Assembly: GCF_009828015.1 (NCBI RefSeq)
Contig: NZ_WTYG01000003.1
Span: 248,001 to 312,000, forward strand
Direction of reading: 5' to 3'
From: Qipengyuania citrea
GTDB taxonomy: Bacteria > Pseudomonadota > Alphaproteobacteria > Sphingomonadales > Sphingomonadaceae
Length of the DNA: 64,000 nucleotides
Part shown: positions 54,244-63,703 of the stretch, piece after piece
How positions within the stretch are numbered: position 1 is the stretch's first letter
How the letters are laid out: each line of letters begins with the position of its first letter
Made by a program: the position numbers and the translations under genes
Notes under the pieces: model-generated
What the model was told of the DNA's origin: nothing
Database searches by the model: none
Seen by the model: only the letters and a program-made list of their open reading frames with translations

Positions 54244-55221
54244 CTACCTCATGTCGAAGGCGCGCTGGATCGTGGCGGGATCGCTTTCGCCCGCGGCCAG
54301 CAGCAATTGCAGCAGGATCCGCGCCTTTTGCGGATTGAGCGCGCGGGCCGCGACGAAACCGTTGGCATCGTCCTCGTCCTCGCGGTCGACCAGTCCCTCG
54401 TCGGCCCGGCTGGCGCGGATGACGCAGACCCCGCGCGAAGCAAGCCTCGCCAGTTCCTGACGGACGCCATCTGGCATGTTCCCTTCGCCAACACCAGCCA
54501 GCACGATGCCGCGCGTGGTATCGCTCACCTGCCGGTTCAGGTCGGCCCCATCGAGACCGGCATAGGCGTAGACGATGGCCACCCCGGGGAAACTCTTTGG
54601 CCAGCCGAAGGCCGCCCCGGCCCCGGTCCGCCAGGGTGCGCCGAACCATTCGAGCGAAGCGGGCGTTACCAGTCCGACCGATTCGCGCGGGAACCCGCGA
54701 AAGGCCTCGGTCCCGCGCGTGCGGACCTTGTAGACGTCGCGCGCGGCAAAGATCCGGTCGCCCATCACCACCAGCACCCCGCGCCCCGCAGCATCGGGAT
54801 CGCTCGCCACGCGTACGGCATTGGCGAAATTGCGCAGCCCGTCATAGCCCACCGCATCGGCGGGCCGCATCGCGCCGACCACCACCACGGGCTTGTCCGC
54901 CGGCAGCGTCTGGTCGAGCAGGAACGCGGTTTCTTCCAGCGTATCGGTGCCGTGGGTTACGATGACACCCTGACACGCCGGGTCCGCCAGCGCCGCCTGC
55001 GCAGCCTGGTGGAGCGGGGTCCACACCATCGGTCCGATGTCGGCCGAATCGATATTGGCGATCTGCTTGCCCGAAAGCTCGGCCTCGAGCCCCAGCCCGC
55101 CGACCTTTTCGAGATAGTCCTCGATCCCGATCTCGCCCGAACGGTATCCCGGGGTAATCGCGGAACCGGCGATCCCGGCGATCGTGCCGCCGGTGGCGAG
55201 GACGGTAAGCTTGGTGGTCAT
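54244..55221 (-). CDS. L-asparaginase
   Basis: A 325-residue asparaginase. Both threonine motifs are intact: L-A-T-G-G-T-I-A-G at the N-terminus and V-T-H-G-T-D-T-L-E-E-T at about residue 87-97. There is no signal peptide, so it is probably cytoplasmic despite the type II-like sequence. It hydrolyses asparagine to aspartate and ammonia. No amino-acid transporter is adjacent. ATG at 55221 (MTTKLTVLATGG). Confidence 0.93.
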   Translation of the reverse strand: MTTKLTVLATGGTIAGIAGSAITPGYRSGEIGIEDYLEKVGGLGLEAELSGKQIANIDSADIGPMVWTPLHQAAQAALADPACQGVIVTHGTDTLEETAFLLDQTLPADKPVVVVGAMRPADAVGYDGLRNFANAVRVASDPDAAGRGVLVVMGDRIFAARDVYKVRTRGTEAFRGFPRESVGLVTPASLEWFGAPWRTGAGAAFGWPKSFPGVAIVYAYAGLDGADLNRQVSDTTRGIVLAGVGEGNMPDGVRQELARLASRGVCVIRASRADEGLVDREDEDDANGFVAARALNPQKARILLQLLLAAGESDPATIQRAFDMR

Positions 55222-55307
55222 GCCCGCCGCCTAGCGGGCCACGCGCGATCTCGGCAATTGATTTTGCCGAATTGGGCGCTATGTGCAGCGCACCGCTGAA
55301 ACGGAGC

Positions 55308-55383
55308 GGGCGATTAGCTCAGTTGGTAGAGCATCTCGTTTACACCGAGAGGGTCGGCGGTTCGAGCCCGTCATCGCCCACCA
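55308..55383 (+). tRNA. tRNA-Val (anticodon UAC), CCA encoded
   Basis: A 76-nt cloverleaf: acceptor GGGCGAT pairs with ATCGCCC (55373-55379), D-arm with G-C-T-C-A-G-T-T-G-G-T-A-G-A-G-C, anticodon stem TCTCG/CGAGA (55334-55338 and 55346-55350) with loop TTTACAC, so anticodon TAC at 55341-55343, T-arm GGCGG-TTCGAGC-CCGTC with a variable loop of five. The 3' ACCA (55380-55383) is encoded. No integrase or att repeat is seen beside it. Confidence 0.97.
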
Positions 55384-55432
55384 TTTCCGCCGGTGCCGCG
55401 ATCGTGGCACCCGCTCGGCGCCGCTTGCCGCC

Positions 55433-55990
55433 CTACTCCGCAATAGCGCGGTCGATCGCGGCGCGCGCCTCCTCGCTGGTCCAGTCGTAACCGCCCTGCA
55501 CCCGCCAGACCTCCTGCCCCGCCGCATCGTAGAGCACGGTGGTGGGCATGCTCCCCCCGCCAACCGCGAAGCCGATTGCGCTTTCGGGATCCATCCAGGG
55601 TTCGAGCCTCGCATAGCCGCCCTGAGCGAAGAACGGGCCGACCACTTCGGCGCCCTGCATGTCCTGGCTCACGGTCAGCACCCGCAGGCGATCTTCGTAT
55701 TCGCCGGCAAGCGTATCGAGCAGCGGCATCTCCTCGACACACGGCGCACACCAGGTTGCCCAGAGATTGAGCAGGACGGGCGTGCCCTGCAGCGCACCGA
55801 GATTGAGCGTGCGCCCTGCCGGATCGGTCACATTCAGCGCCGGCATCAGTTCGCCCGCCGCGCTCTCGTCGATCTGTCCGGTTAGGGCAGACGAAGCGCT
55901 GCTTTCTTGCGCCGCATCGGGTGCGCCCCTATCGCAGCCCGCGACTGCAAGACCGAGGATGATGGCAAGCGTGAACGACAAGCGGGACAC
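55433..55990 (-). CDS. TlpA-family thiol:disulfide reductase, lipoprotein
   Basis: A 185-residue periplasmic thioredoxin-fold protein. Signal peptide [19 protein letters not shown] with lipobox L-A-V-A-G-C (Cys19). The active site is W-C-A-P-C (C81, C84) in [14 protein letters not shown]. TlpA proteins keep cytochrome or oxidase cysteines reduced during maturation. The 5' end overlaps the argH 5' end head-to-head by about 29 bp. Confidence 0.92.
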   Translation of the reverse strand: MSRLSFTLAIILGLAVAGCDRGAPDAAQESSASSALTGQIDESAAGELMPALNVTDPAGRTLNLGALQGTPVLLNLWATWCAPCVEEMPLLDTLAGEYEDRLRVLTVSQDMQGAEVVGPFFAQGGYARLEPWMDPESAIGFAVGGGSMPTTVLYDAAGQEVWRVQGGYDWTSEEARAAIDRAIAE

Positions 55991-57383
55991 TCAGGGCTCC
56001 AACAGCATGTGGGGCGGCAGATTCGCCGAAGGACCTAGCGCGATCATGCGCGAAATCAACGCCTCCATTCCGTTCGACAAGATCCTGTGGCGCGAGGATA
56101 TCGAAGGCAGCCGGGCGCATGTCGCCATGCTCGCGCGGCAAGGTATCGTCTCGGCCGAAGATGCGGGCACCATCGATCAAGGATTGCAGCAGATCGCCGC
56201 GGAGTACGAGCGCGACGGGGTCCCCGAGGACTGGGACCTGGAAGACATCCACATGACCGTGGAGGCCCGCCTGACCGAAATCGTCGGCCCGGTAGCGGGG
56301 CGGCTGCACACCGCGCGCAGCCGCAACGACCAAGTGGCGACCGACTTCCGCATGTGGGTGCGCACCGCCAACCGGCGCGCCATCGCGGGCATCGAAGCGG
56401 TGCTGGCCGCGCTGGTCGCCCGCGCCGAGGAGCATGCCGGCACGATCATGCCCGGCTTCACGCATTTGCAGACCGCGCAGCCGGTGACGCTGGGCCATCA
56501 CCTGCTGGCCTATTTCGAAATGCTGATGCGGGATCGTTCGCGCTTCGCCGATGCACTGGCGCGGATGGACGAATGCCCGCTGGGCTCGGCGGCGCTGGCG
56601 GGCACCGGCTTCGACCTCGACCGCGACATGACCGCCGAGGCGCTTGGCTTCGCACAGCCCACGCGCAACAGCCTCGACGCCGTATCCGATCGCGATTTCG
56701 CGCTCGATTACCTGACCGCGGCGAGCCAGTGTTCGCTGCACCTGTCGCGGCTGGCGGAGGAATTCATCATCTGGGCCAGCCAGCCCTTTGGTTTCGTCAA
56801 GCTGCCCGACACGCTGTCGACGGGCAGTTCGATCATGCCGCAGAAGCGCAATCCCGATGCCGCCGAGCTGGTGCGCGGGCATGCCGGCCGCGTGATCGGC
56901 TGCGCGACATCGCTGATGATCACGATGAAGGGCCTGCCGCTCGCCTATTCGAAGGACATGCAGGACGACAAGCCGCCGGTGTTCGAGGCTGCGGGCCTGA
57001 TCGATCTCAGCCTTGCCGCCATGGCGGGGATGGTGGCCGACAGCGGCTTCGACACCGCGCGCATGCGCCGTGCGGCCGAAGCCGGCCACGCCACCGCGAC
57101 CGACCTGGCCGACTGGCTGGTGCGGCAGGCGGATATTCCGTTTCGCGAAGCGCACCACATTACCGGGGCGGCCGTGAAGCTGGCCGACGAGCAGGGCGTC
57201 GCGCTCGATGGACTGTCGATCGGCGATCTGAAGGCTATCGACGAACGCATCGACGAGCGCGTGTTCGATGCGCTGTCGGTCGATGCCTCGGTCGCGGCGC
57301 GCGCTTCCTATGGCGGGACGGCGCCGCAGCGCGTAAGGCAGCAGGTGGCCGCGGCGAAACAGCGTCTCGGCATGGAGGATTGA
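55962..57383 (+). CDS. argH: argininosuccinate lyase
   Basis: Splits argininosuccinate to arginine and fumarate. [10 protein letters not shown] and the signature [11 protein letters not shown] are intact. The start is uncertain: ATG 55962 (or 55959), GTG 55971 or ATG 56007 ([12 protein letters not shown], where family homology begins). With ATG 55962 the gene overlaps tlpA head-to-head. Its stop overlaps the next ATG as TGATG; argH-lptM-lysA is a likely operon. Confidence 0.95.
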   Translation: MASVNDKRDTQGSNSMWGGRFAEGPSAIMREINASIPFDKILWREDIEGSRAHVAMLARQGIVSAEDAGTIDQGLQQIAAEYERDGVPEDWDLEDIHMTVEARLTEIVGPVAGRLHTARSRNDQVATDFRMWVRTANRRAIAGIEAVLAALVARAEEHAGTIMPGFTHLQTAQPVTLGHHLLAYFEMLMRDRSRFADALARMDECPLGSAALAGTGFDLDRDMTAEALGFAQPTRNSLDAVSDRDFALDYLTAASQCSLHLSRLAEEFIIWASQPFGFVKLPDTLSTGSSIMPQKRNPDAAELVRGHAGRVIGCATSLMITMKGLPLAYSKDMQDDKPPVFEAAGLIDLSLAAMAGMVADSGFDTARMRRAAEAGHATATDLADWLVRQADIPFREAHHITGAAVKLADEQGVALDGLSIGDLKAIDERIDERVFDALSVDASVAARASYGGTAPQRVRQQVAAAKQRLGMED

Positions 57384-57619
57384 TGCGCCACCGGATCGCC
57401 CTTGCCGCGCTGCTGATGCTTGCTGCCTGCGGGCAGAAATCCGCGCTCGAACCGGTGGAAGGCGCAGCGCTGCCGCCCGCCCCCTATGGCGCGGATGTGC
57501 AGCCCACCGCCGATGAACTGCTGGTGCTCGATCCCGAGGCCGCCCCCGCGCGCAGCGTCGAGCTGCGGACCCGTTCGGAAGAGCGCGAGGACGATCCTTT
57601 CGATCTGCCGCCCGAGTGA
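57383..57619 (+). CDS. lptM: small lipoprotein, LptM-like
   Basis: A 78-residue lipoprotein: [20 protein letters not shown] with lipobox L-A-A-C and then G-Q-K-S-A-L-E-P, the conserved start of the LptM (YifL) family. The rest is proline- and acid-rich and probably disordered. In E. coli LptM assists LptD disulfide formation in the outer membrane and lies beside dapF/lysA-type genes, as here next to lysA. It overlaps argH by one base (TGATG). Confidence 0.8.
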   Translation: MRHRIALAALLMLAACGQKSALEPVEGAALPPAPYGADVQPTADELLVLDPEAAPARSVELRTRSEEREDDPFDLPPE

Positions 57620-57680
57620 ATTTCAATCGGGCAAGCAAGGCTTGCTCGACAAAGAGAATGCCTTTGGGCAGGGGCCTGCC

Positions 57681-58943
57681 ATGGACCATTTCGAGCTGAA
57701 AGACGGCGTGCTTCACGCCGAGGACGTTCCGCTGCCGCGCATTGCGGAAGAAGTCGGGACGCCCGTCTACATCTATTCGCGCGCGACGCTCGCGCGGCAC
57801 GCACGCGTGTTTCGCGAAGCGCTGGCAGGGGTCGACAACCCGCACATCGCCTTTGCGGTGAAGGCCAATCCCAACCTGGCGGTGCTCAAGATCCTCGCCA
57901 GCGAGGGCTATGGCGCCGATGTCGTCTCGGGCGGGGAACTGGCCCGGGCGCTGGCAGCGGGCATGAAACCCGCGGATATCGTTTTCTCGGGCGTGGGCAA
58001 GACGCATGCCGAACTGGTGCAGGGTCTCGAGGCGGACATCGGCCAGTTCAACATCGAGAGCGAAGAGGAAGGCTACGAGCTGGCCGCGATTGCCGCGCGG
58101 CACGGCAAGCGCGCGGCCTGCGCACTGCGGGTCAACCCCGATGTCGATGCGCGCACGCATGAGAAAATCTCGACCGGCAAGCGCGAGAACAAGTTCGGCG
58201 TCCCGCTCGACCGGGCGGCAGATATCTATGGCCGGCTGGCGCAGGAGGACGGCCTCGATATGCGCGGCGTGGCAGTGCACATCGGCAGTCAGCTCTCGAC
58301 GCTCGAGCCGCTGGAGACCGCCTTCGGCAAGGTCGGCGCGTTGATTGCGGAATTGCGCGCCGCGGGATGCACGGTGACGCATGCCGATCTCGGCGGCGGA
58401 CTGGGGGTGCCCTACAAGGCAGGTGAAAACTTGCCCTCCCCCGCCGAATACGGCGCAATGGTCGCGCGGGTGACGCGCGACTGGGGGGTGCAGCTGATGT
58501 TCGAACCCGGGCGCGTGATCGCGGGCAATGCCGGCGTGCTGCTGACGCGGGTGATCCGTGCCAAGCGCAGCGGTAACGGCCCCCCGTTCGTCGTCGTCGA
58601 TGCGGCGATGAACGACCTTGCCCGCCCGGCGATGTATGGCGCATGGCACGATTTCGACGCGGTCGCGCCGACCGGCGACCGCATGACCGCGCATATCGTC
58701 GGACCGATCTGCGAGACGGGCGATACCTTCGCGATGGACCGCGAATGCGATGCGCTGGTGGCGGGCGACCTCGCCGTATTTCGCACCGCCGGCGCCTATG
58801 GCGCGACGATGGCCTCATCCTACAACTCGCGCGGCTTCGTGGCCGAAGCGCTGGTCGACGGCGACCGCTATGCCGTGGTTGCAGACCGGATCGCGGCAGC
58901 GGCGATCATGGATGCCGAACGCGTACCCGAATGGCTCACCTGA
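57681..58943 (+). CDS. lysA: diaminopimelate decarboxylase
   Basis: A 420-residue PLP enzyme for the last lysine step. PLP lysine in F-A-V-K-A-N-P-N, H-I-G-S-Q binding motif, E-P-G-R in F-E-P-G-R-V-I-A-G, and C-E-T-G-D with the catalytic Cys. The ATG at 57681 follows a GCAGGGGCC site. 61 bp after the lptM-like gene, same strand. Confidence 0.95.
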   Translation: MDHFELKDGVLHAEDVPLPRIAEEVGTPVYIYSRATLARHARVFREALAGVDNPHIAFAVKANPNLAVLKILASEGYGADVVSGGELARALAAGMKPADIVFSGVGKTHAELVQGLEADIGQFNIESEEEGYELAAIAARHGKRAACALRVNPDVDARTHEKISTGKRENKFGVPLDRAADIYGRLAQEDGLDMRGVAVHIGSQLSTLEPLETAFGKVGALIAELRAAGCTVTHADLGGGLGVPYKAGENLPSPAEYGAMVARVTRDWGVQLMFEPGRVIAGNAGVLLTRVIRAKRSGNGPPFVVVDAAMNDLARPAMYGAWHDFDAVAPTGDRMTAHIVGPICETGDTFAMDRECDALVAGDLAVFRTAGAYGATMASSYNSRGFVAEALVDGDRYAVVADRIAAAAIMDAERVPEWLT

Positions 58944-58955
58944 TGCAGCGTCGCG

Positions 58956-59723
58956 ATGCATAGCCTGCCGCTCTTCCACCGGATCGCCGGCGCGCGTGTT
59001 GTCGTTGTCGGCGAAGGCGAAATGGCGGCGGCCAAGGCGCGGCTGGTGGAACGCGCAGGGGGCATCCCCTGCCCCGAGACAGAAGCGCATTACGCCAGGC
59101 TGGCATTCGTGGCGCTGGAAGACGGACATGCCGCCCAGACCGCCGCGCTGCGCCTCAAGCGCATGGGCTTGCTGGTCAACGTGGCGGACCGTCCCGAACT
59201 GTGCGATTTCACGCTCCCCAGCGTGCTCGACCGCGACCCTGTGCTGGTCGCAGTAAGCACCGGCGGCGCATCGGCCGGATTGGCGAAACACCTGCGGCTG
59301 CGGCTCGAAGCCATCCTGCCGCAATCGCTGGGCGCGCTGGCGAGCGGGCTGAGCGCCGCGCGCGACCGGATCCGGGCGCGCTATCCCGATGGCGATACGC
59401 GCCGCCGTGCGATCGACGCCGCGCTGCAGGAAGGCGGCCGGCTCGACCCGTTCGAACCCGCGAGTGCCGAGGGTGTCGACGGCTGGCTCGATCGGACCCG
59501 GGCTGACGATGGGGCGCAGGTCGTCGACGTCACGCTTGCCAGCGACGATCCGGAGGACCTGACGATCCGCCAGGCGCGCGCGCTGGGCCGCGCCGACACT
59601 GTGCTGCACGACCCGCAGGTTCCCGAGACCATCCTGATCCGCGCCCGCGCCGACGCCGCCCGCGCGCCCCTTCCCGCAGAGACACCCGCAAGCGGCCTCA
59701 CGGTCATCCTGCGACGCAGCTAG
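58956..59723 (+). CDS. siroheme synthase-like precorrin-2 dehydrogenase, truncated
   Basis: A 255-residue protein equal to the N-terminal half of CysG. It starts L-P-L-F-H-R-I-A-G-A-R-V-V-V-V-G-E-G with the NAD-binding glycine motif, and V-N-V-A-D-R-P-E-L-C-D-F and L-V-A-V-S-T-G-G-A-S match the dehydrogenase/ferrochelatase module. About 60 residues at the end (V-V-D-V-T-L-A-S-D-D-P-E-D-L-T-I) align with the opening of the uroporphyrinogen methyltransferase domain but then stop, so that domain is lost. It lies 12 bp after lysA and overlaps the regulator gene convergently by 4 bp. Confidence 0.88.
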   Translation: MHSLPLFHRIAGARVVVVGEGEMAAAKARLVERAGGIPCPETEAHYARLAFVALEDGHAAQTAALRLKRMGLLVNVADRPELCDFTLPSVLDRDPVLVAVSTGGASAGLAKHLRLRLEAILPQSLGALASGLSAARDRIRARYPDGDTRRRAIDAALQEGGRLDPFEPASAEGVDGWLDRTRADDGAQVVDVTLASDDPEDLTIRQARALGRADTVLHDPQVPETILIRARADAARAPLPAETPASGLTVILRRS

Positions 59724-60691
59724 ACCACCGCTAGGTCGGTGACGCCGATTTCACTGAAATAACGGGCCAGCGCGTCGGCCGTGTTTTCGGACAGCGCGAT
59801 ATAGGCGCGGCGGCGGTCGTGCGGGTCGGACACGCGGACCAGCAGGTCGGCATCGACCATCTGCCCGATCCAGCGCAATGCCGTGGTTGCCGGGACCCCG
59901 GCGGCGATGCAGAGCGACGTAACCGAAACCTGCTGGCGTTCGGCGCGTGCTGCGGCGAGATCGAGCAGAATATCCCACGCCGGATCGGCGAACAGGTCGG
60001 CGTCGAAATGGCGCATGCGCGCTTGGCGGGCCTTGATGATCCGCCGCAGCACGGCCGCTTCGGGCAGGCGCGGCCGCTGTTCCTCTTCGCGCGCGGACCG
60101 CTGGTCTTCGCCCTGCGCCCGCCATGCCTGCGCGGGGGATTCGAAGCGGAAGGCGCCCCCGCCCTCGCGCTGCCCGGGCGAAAGTTTCTCCAGCCGTTCG
60201 GCGATCCGGCCGACCTGTTCGGTCAGTCGCAACAGCATCAGCCGGTCCTCTTCGCCCATTTCGCGCAGCCGCAGGTTGGGCACGCGCGCCAGCACGCGGC
60301 CGATCGCGATGATCCGTTCGGCGCGGCCCGGATCGACCAGGATCTGCGGGGCCGAGAGCGAAAAGCAGCCGAACACGCTATCGAGCGCGGCCATGGTGGT
60401 CGATACCACCAACTGCGCGCCGGCCTTTCCCCCGCGCATGTCGAGCCGCGAGAGCAGCGCCAGCGCATCCGCGCTCGCTACCGCGCAATCGACCATCACG
60501 AGATCGCCCAGCGCCGCGAGCGGCCCCTGCGCATATTCTTCGAGGCTGCAGCATTCGCGCACCCGGAAACCCGCCGCGAGCGCATCTTCGCGCATTTCCG
60601 CGCGGATATGGTCGCGGTCGGCCAGGACGGTGACCGACAGCTGGCATCCGGCAGCATCGCGCACCGGCTCGTAATCGAAATTGGCTTGCAT
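59720..60691 (-). CDS. MarR-type regulator with a pseudoreceiver-like domain
   Basis: A 323-residue protein from the ATG at 60691. The N-terminal ~120 residues have the alpha/beta pattern of a receiver (L-S-V-T-V-L-A-D, L-V-M-V-D-C-A-V-A-S), but the acidic pocket is not obvious. A ~70-residue charged linker follows (about 170-230). The C-terminal ~100 residues are a winged helix: I-A-A-G-V-P-A-T-T-A-L-R-W-I-G-Q-M and the wing V-S-D-P-H-D-R-R-R-A-Y-I-A-L, the MarR signature. Ligand and targets unknown. Divergent from the ECF sigma gene, 124 bp apart. Confidence 0.85.
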   Translation of the reverse strand: MQANFDYEPVRDAAGCQLSVTVLADRDHIRAEMREDALAAGFRVRECCSLEEYAQGPLAALGDLVMVDCAVASADALALLSRLDMRGGKAGAQLVVSTTMAALDSVFGCFSLSAPQILVDPGRAERIIAIGRVLARVPNLRLREMGEEDRLMLLRLTEQVGRIAERLEKLSPGQREGGGAFRFESPAQAWRAQGEDQRSAREEEQRPRLPEAAVLRRIIKARQARMRHFDADLFADPAWDILLDLAAARAERQQVSVTSLCIAAGVPATTALRWIGQMVDADLLVRVSDPHDRRRAYIALSENTADALARYFSEIGVTDLAVV

Positions 60692-60815
60692 CGACTCGCG
60701 CTCCTTCACTGCAGATGTAGAACATGGTGAGAACAAAAGCGGATCAGGTCAAGAAGCGGGGTACAAATCGCGCGCACGACTGAACCATTCGCGCGGCTGC
60801 TGCGACTATCCCCAT

Positions 60816-61388
60816 GTGACTAGCAGCAAGACCGCTCCTCCCCCACCGGCCCAATCGGAAGCCGGTCGGCGCTATGACGAATGGCTCGTCACGCTGGTGC
60901 AAGCGGGTGACCGCGAAGCCGGAGAACGGCTGGCCCGGCGCTGGCACCCGCGGCTCCTGCGTACCGCGCGGCGCCTGCTCGGCGGCACCGACAGCGCGCT
61001 GGTTGCGGTGCAGGACAGCTGGATCGCGATCCTGCGCGGGATCGGCGGCCTGCGCGACCCCGCCCGCTTCGCACCCTGGGCCTTCGGGATCCTCCGGCGG
61101 CGCTGCGCGGACCGGGTGCGATCGGCGCAGCGCGAGCGCCGCCATCAAGGCACAGGCGACGCCGCGCTGGTGGCAATCGCCGCCGCGGCTTCGGAGGGCA
61201 CGGCCATCCGCCAGGCCTTTGCCGCGCTGCCGGCGGACCAGCGGCTCGCCGCGCAATTGTTCTTCGGCGAGGGGCTGACGCTCGCCGAAATCGCCGAGGT
61301 CCAGGCCGTACCGCTGGGTACGGCCAAGACCCGCCTGTTCCATGCCCGCCGCAAGCTGAAGGCGGCTCTATCCGGAGACGACCCATGA
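60816..61388 (+). CDS. ECF-type RNA polymerase sigma factor
   Basis: A 190-residue ECF sigma factor. Region 2 with R-T-A-R-R-L-L-G ... A-V-Q-D-S-W-I-A-I-L and the DNA-binding region 4 A-L-P-A-D-Q-R-L-A ... L-T-L-A-E-I-A-E-V-Q ... G-T-A-K-T-R-L-F-H-A-R-R-K-L-K. The start is a GTG at 60816 with no strong RBS. Its stop overlaps the ATG of the DUF6768 membrane gene by 4 bp, the usual layout for a sigma factor with a membrane partner. Confidence 0.9.
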   Translation: MTSSKTAPPPPAQSEAGRRYDEWLVTLVQAGDREAGERLARRWHPRLLRTARRLLGGTDSALVAVQDSWIAILRGIGGLRDPARFAPWAFGILRRRCADRVRSAQRERRHQGTGDAALVAIAAAASEGTAIRQAFAALPADQRLAAQLFFGEGLTLAEIAEVQAVPLGTAKTRLFHARRKLKAALSGDDP

Positions 61389-61759
61389 CCGACACAGATG
61401 CCCGTATTCGCAGCGCGCTCGACGCGGACGACAGGGAATTCCTCGCCAGCCTCGGGCCCGATCGCGGCATGTTCCGCCAGATCGGCGACAGCATGCATGG
61501 TCCGCTCGGTGGATGGATGAAATTCAGCTTCGCGCTGGCCATCGTGATCGGGCTGGCGCTGGCCTATTGCCTGTACCGCGCGCTGACCTTCGACAGCCTC
61601 GAAGCGCTGATCGGCTGGGGCCTTACCGGCCTCGCGCTGCTGGTAATGCAGGGTTTCCTCAAGGAATGGATGTTCGCGCGGATGAACATGCTGGCCGTGC
61701 TGACCGAGGTCAAACGGCTGCAATTGCAGGTCGCCATGCTGCAGGAAGATCGCGGCTAG
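61385..61759 (+). CDS. DUF6768 membrane protein, probable sigma-factor partner
   Basis: A 124-residue protein with two membrane helices (about residues 46-64 and 73-92). The N-terminal ~40 residues with A-L-D-A-D-D-R-E-F-L-A are cytoplasmic, as is the C-terminal helix. By position it may restrain the ECF factor as an anti-sigma factor, but it lacks a zinc-binding H-x3-C-x2-C motif, so this is only inferred. It is convergent with the L,D-transpeptidase gene, overlapping by 4 bp. Confidence 0.75.
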   Translation: MTDTDARIRSALDADDREFLASLGPDRGMFRQIGDSMHGPLGGWMKFSFALAIVIGLALAYCLYRALTFDSLEALIGWGLTGLALLVMQGFLKEWMFARMNMLAVLTEVKRLQLQVAMLQEDRG

Positions 61760-62259
61760 GGCCGGATCTCGATTGGCGTGCCGTCGGGCACCAGGCTCCA
61801 CAATTCGGCGATCTCGGCATTCGACAGCGCGATGCAGCCGTCGGTCCAGTCACCCGGCACGCGCGCATCGTAGGGGAGCCCGTTGGGCTGTCCGTGAATG
61901 AAGATCAGCCCGCCCGGCGACCGGCCGCGGCTGCGCGCATAGGCGCGGTCCTGCGCATTGGGATAATCGATGTGCAGGCTGAGGTAATAGCTCGACTGGC
62001 GGTTGCCATAGGTGATGGTGTAGCGCCCCTCGGGCGTGCGCTCGTCGCCCTGGAAACGCTTGTGGCCGACCGGCGCATCGCCATATTGCAGGCCCGTATA
62101 GCGGCGGATCACGCGGTCGTCCTGATAGACCAGCAGCGTGCGCTCGGACTTGTCGATCAGGATGAAATCCGCCCGTTCCCCAGCCCGGGCCTGCTGCGCC
62201 TGCAGCGGCACGGCGCACAGTGCACCGAGCGCTGCGAAAAAGGCGAGGAAAGCGCGCAT
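61756..62259 (-). CDS. L,D-transpeptidase family protein (YafK/ErfK-type)
   Basis: A 167-residue exported protein: signal peptide MRAFLAFFAALGALCAVPLQ then a YkuD domain. The family motif I-H-G-Q-P-N-G (His) followed by D-G-C-I-A-L-S-N supplies the catalytic His and Cys. It would cross-link or modify peptidoglycan. It is short with no extra domain. It is convergent with the sigma/DUF6768 genes and 29 bp from purA on the same strand. Confidence 0.9.
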   Translation of the reverse strand: MRAFLAFFAALGALCAVPLQAQQARAGERADFILIDKSERTLLVYQDDRVIRRYTGLQYGDAPVGHKRFQGDERTPEGRYTITYGNRQSSYYLSLHIDYPNAQDRAYARSRGRSPGGLIFIHGQPNGLPYDARVPGDWTDGCIALSNAEIAELWSLVPDGTPIEIRP

Positions 62260-62288
62260 TACGTAAGCATCCTAGCGCGGATTTCTCA

Positions 62289-63578
62289 TCAATCCATAAA
62301 CGGATCGCGCATCAGGATCGTATCGTCGCGCTCGGGGCTGGTGGAAACCAGCGCCACCGGCGTTTCGATCAGTTCCTGCACGCGCTGGATGTATTTGACC
62401 GCATTGGCGGGCAGGTCAGCATAGCTGCGCGCGCCCGCGGTCGATTCCTGCCAGCCTTCCATGCTTTCGTAAATCGGCTCGACAGCGGCCTGGTCGGCGG
62501 CATGGCTGGGGAAATAGTCGTAGACATTGTTCCGCAACCGGTAGCCGGTGCAGATCTTCACCTCGTCGAGACCGTCGAGCACATCGATCTTGGTCAGCGC
62601 GATGCCGGTCACGCCGCTGATTGCGCAGGTCTGGCGCACCAGCACGGCATCGAACCAGCCGACCCGGCGCTGGCGCCCGGTAACCGTACCGAATTCATGC
62701 CCGCGCTCGCCGATGCCCTTGCCCACCTCGTCATCCAGCTCGGTCGGGAAGGGACCGCTGCCGACGCGGGTGGTGTAGGCCTTGACGATGCCCAGCACGA
62801 AGCCGGTGGCGTTGGGGCCCAGCCCGCTGCCTGCCGCGGCCGTGCCACTGACCGTGTTCGAGCTGGTGACGAAGGGATAGGTCCCGTGGTCGATGTCGAG
62901 CAGGACGCCCTGCGCGCCTTCGAACAGGATCTTGGCGCCCGCCTTGCGAACCTTCTTCAGCCGTTTCCACACCGGCTGCGCATATTTGAGCACGAAGGGC
63001 GCGATCTCGCGCAGTTCGGCGAGCAATTGCTCGCGGTCGACCGGCTCCTGCTCGAACCCAGCGCGCAGGGCATCGTGATGCGCGCACAGCCGGTCGAGCT
63101 GCGGTTCGAGCGCGTCGAGATGCGCCAGGTCGCATACGCGGATCGCGCGGCGGCCGACCTTGTCCTCGTAAGCCGGACCGATACCGCGCCCGGTGGTGCC
63201 GATCTTGCCCGATCCGGCGGCCGCTTCGCGCAGCCCGTCGAGATCGCGGTGGATCGGCAGGATCAGCGGGCAATTGTCCGCCACCGCGAGGTTGTCGTCA
63301 TTGATGGTGACGCCCTGCGCTTCGAGTTTCTCGATCTCGGCCTTGAGCGCCCACGGGTCGAGCACCACGCCATTTCCGATCACGCTGAGCGTGCCCGAAA
63401 CGATACCGCTGGGCAGCAGCGAGAGCTTGTAGGTGGTCCCGTCGATGACCAGTGTGTGGCCGGCATTGTGCCCGCCCTGGAAGCGCACCACGGCATCGGC
63501 GCGGCTGGCCAGCCAGTCGACGATCTTGCCCTTGCCCTCATCGCCCCATTGGGCGCCGATCACGGTGACGTTGGCCAT
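62289..63578 (-). CDS. purA: adenylosuccinate synthase
   Basis: A 429-residue GTP-dependent ligase of IMP and aspartate in AMP synthesis. The GTP motif Q-W-G-D-E-G-K-G-K is at the N-terminus, Q-G-G-H-N-A-G-H-T follows, and G-I-G-P-A-Y-E-D-K and [21 protein letters not shown] are intact. Normal length. It lies upstream of the L,D-transpeptidase gene on the same strand. Confidence 0.96.
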   Translation of the reverse strand: MANVTVIGAQWGDEGKGKIVDWLASRADAVVRFQGGHNAGHTLVIDGTTYKLSLLPSGIVSGTLSVIGNGVVLDPWALKAEIEKLEAQGVTINDDNLAVADNCPLILPIHRDLDGLREAAAGSGKIGTTGRGIGPAYEDKVGRRAIRVCDLAHLDALEPQLDRLCAHHDALRAGFEQEPVDREQLLAELREIAPFVLKYAQPVWKRLKKVRKAGAKILFEGAQGVLLDIDHGTYPFVTSSNTVSGTAAAGSGLGPNATGFVLGIVKAYTTRVGSGPFPTELDDEVGKGIGERGHEFGTVTGRQRRVGWFDAVLVRQTCAISGVTGIALTKIDVLDGLDEVKICTGYRLRNNVYDYFPSHAADQAAVEPIYESMEGWQESTAGARSYADLPANAVKYIQRVQELIETPVALVSTSPERDDTILMRDPFMD

Positions 63579-63703
63579 TCGATAGTTCTCGCAAATGTAA
63601 GGAAATCAAACGCCGCGGGCGTTAGGCTGATCTATGGCACGGGGCAAGGCGAATTGCCGGAAACATGCGCCGTCTGCACCATTGTATGGGCAAAGGAGAT
63701 TTC

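Noticed and set aside
55308..55383. tRNA-Val as an integration site
   Set aside because: Both sides are core genes with no integrase, direct repeat of the tRNA end or compositional island.
55929..58694. 921-codon minus-strand frame
   Set aside because: Antisense to argH, lptM and lysA, all firmly identified.
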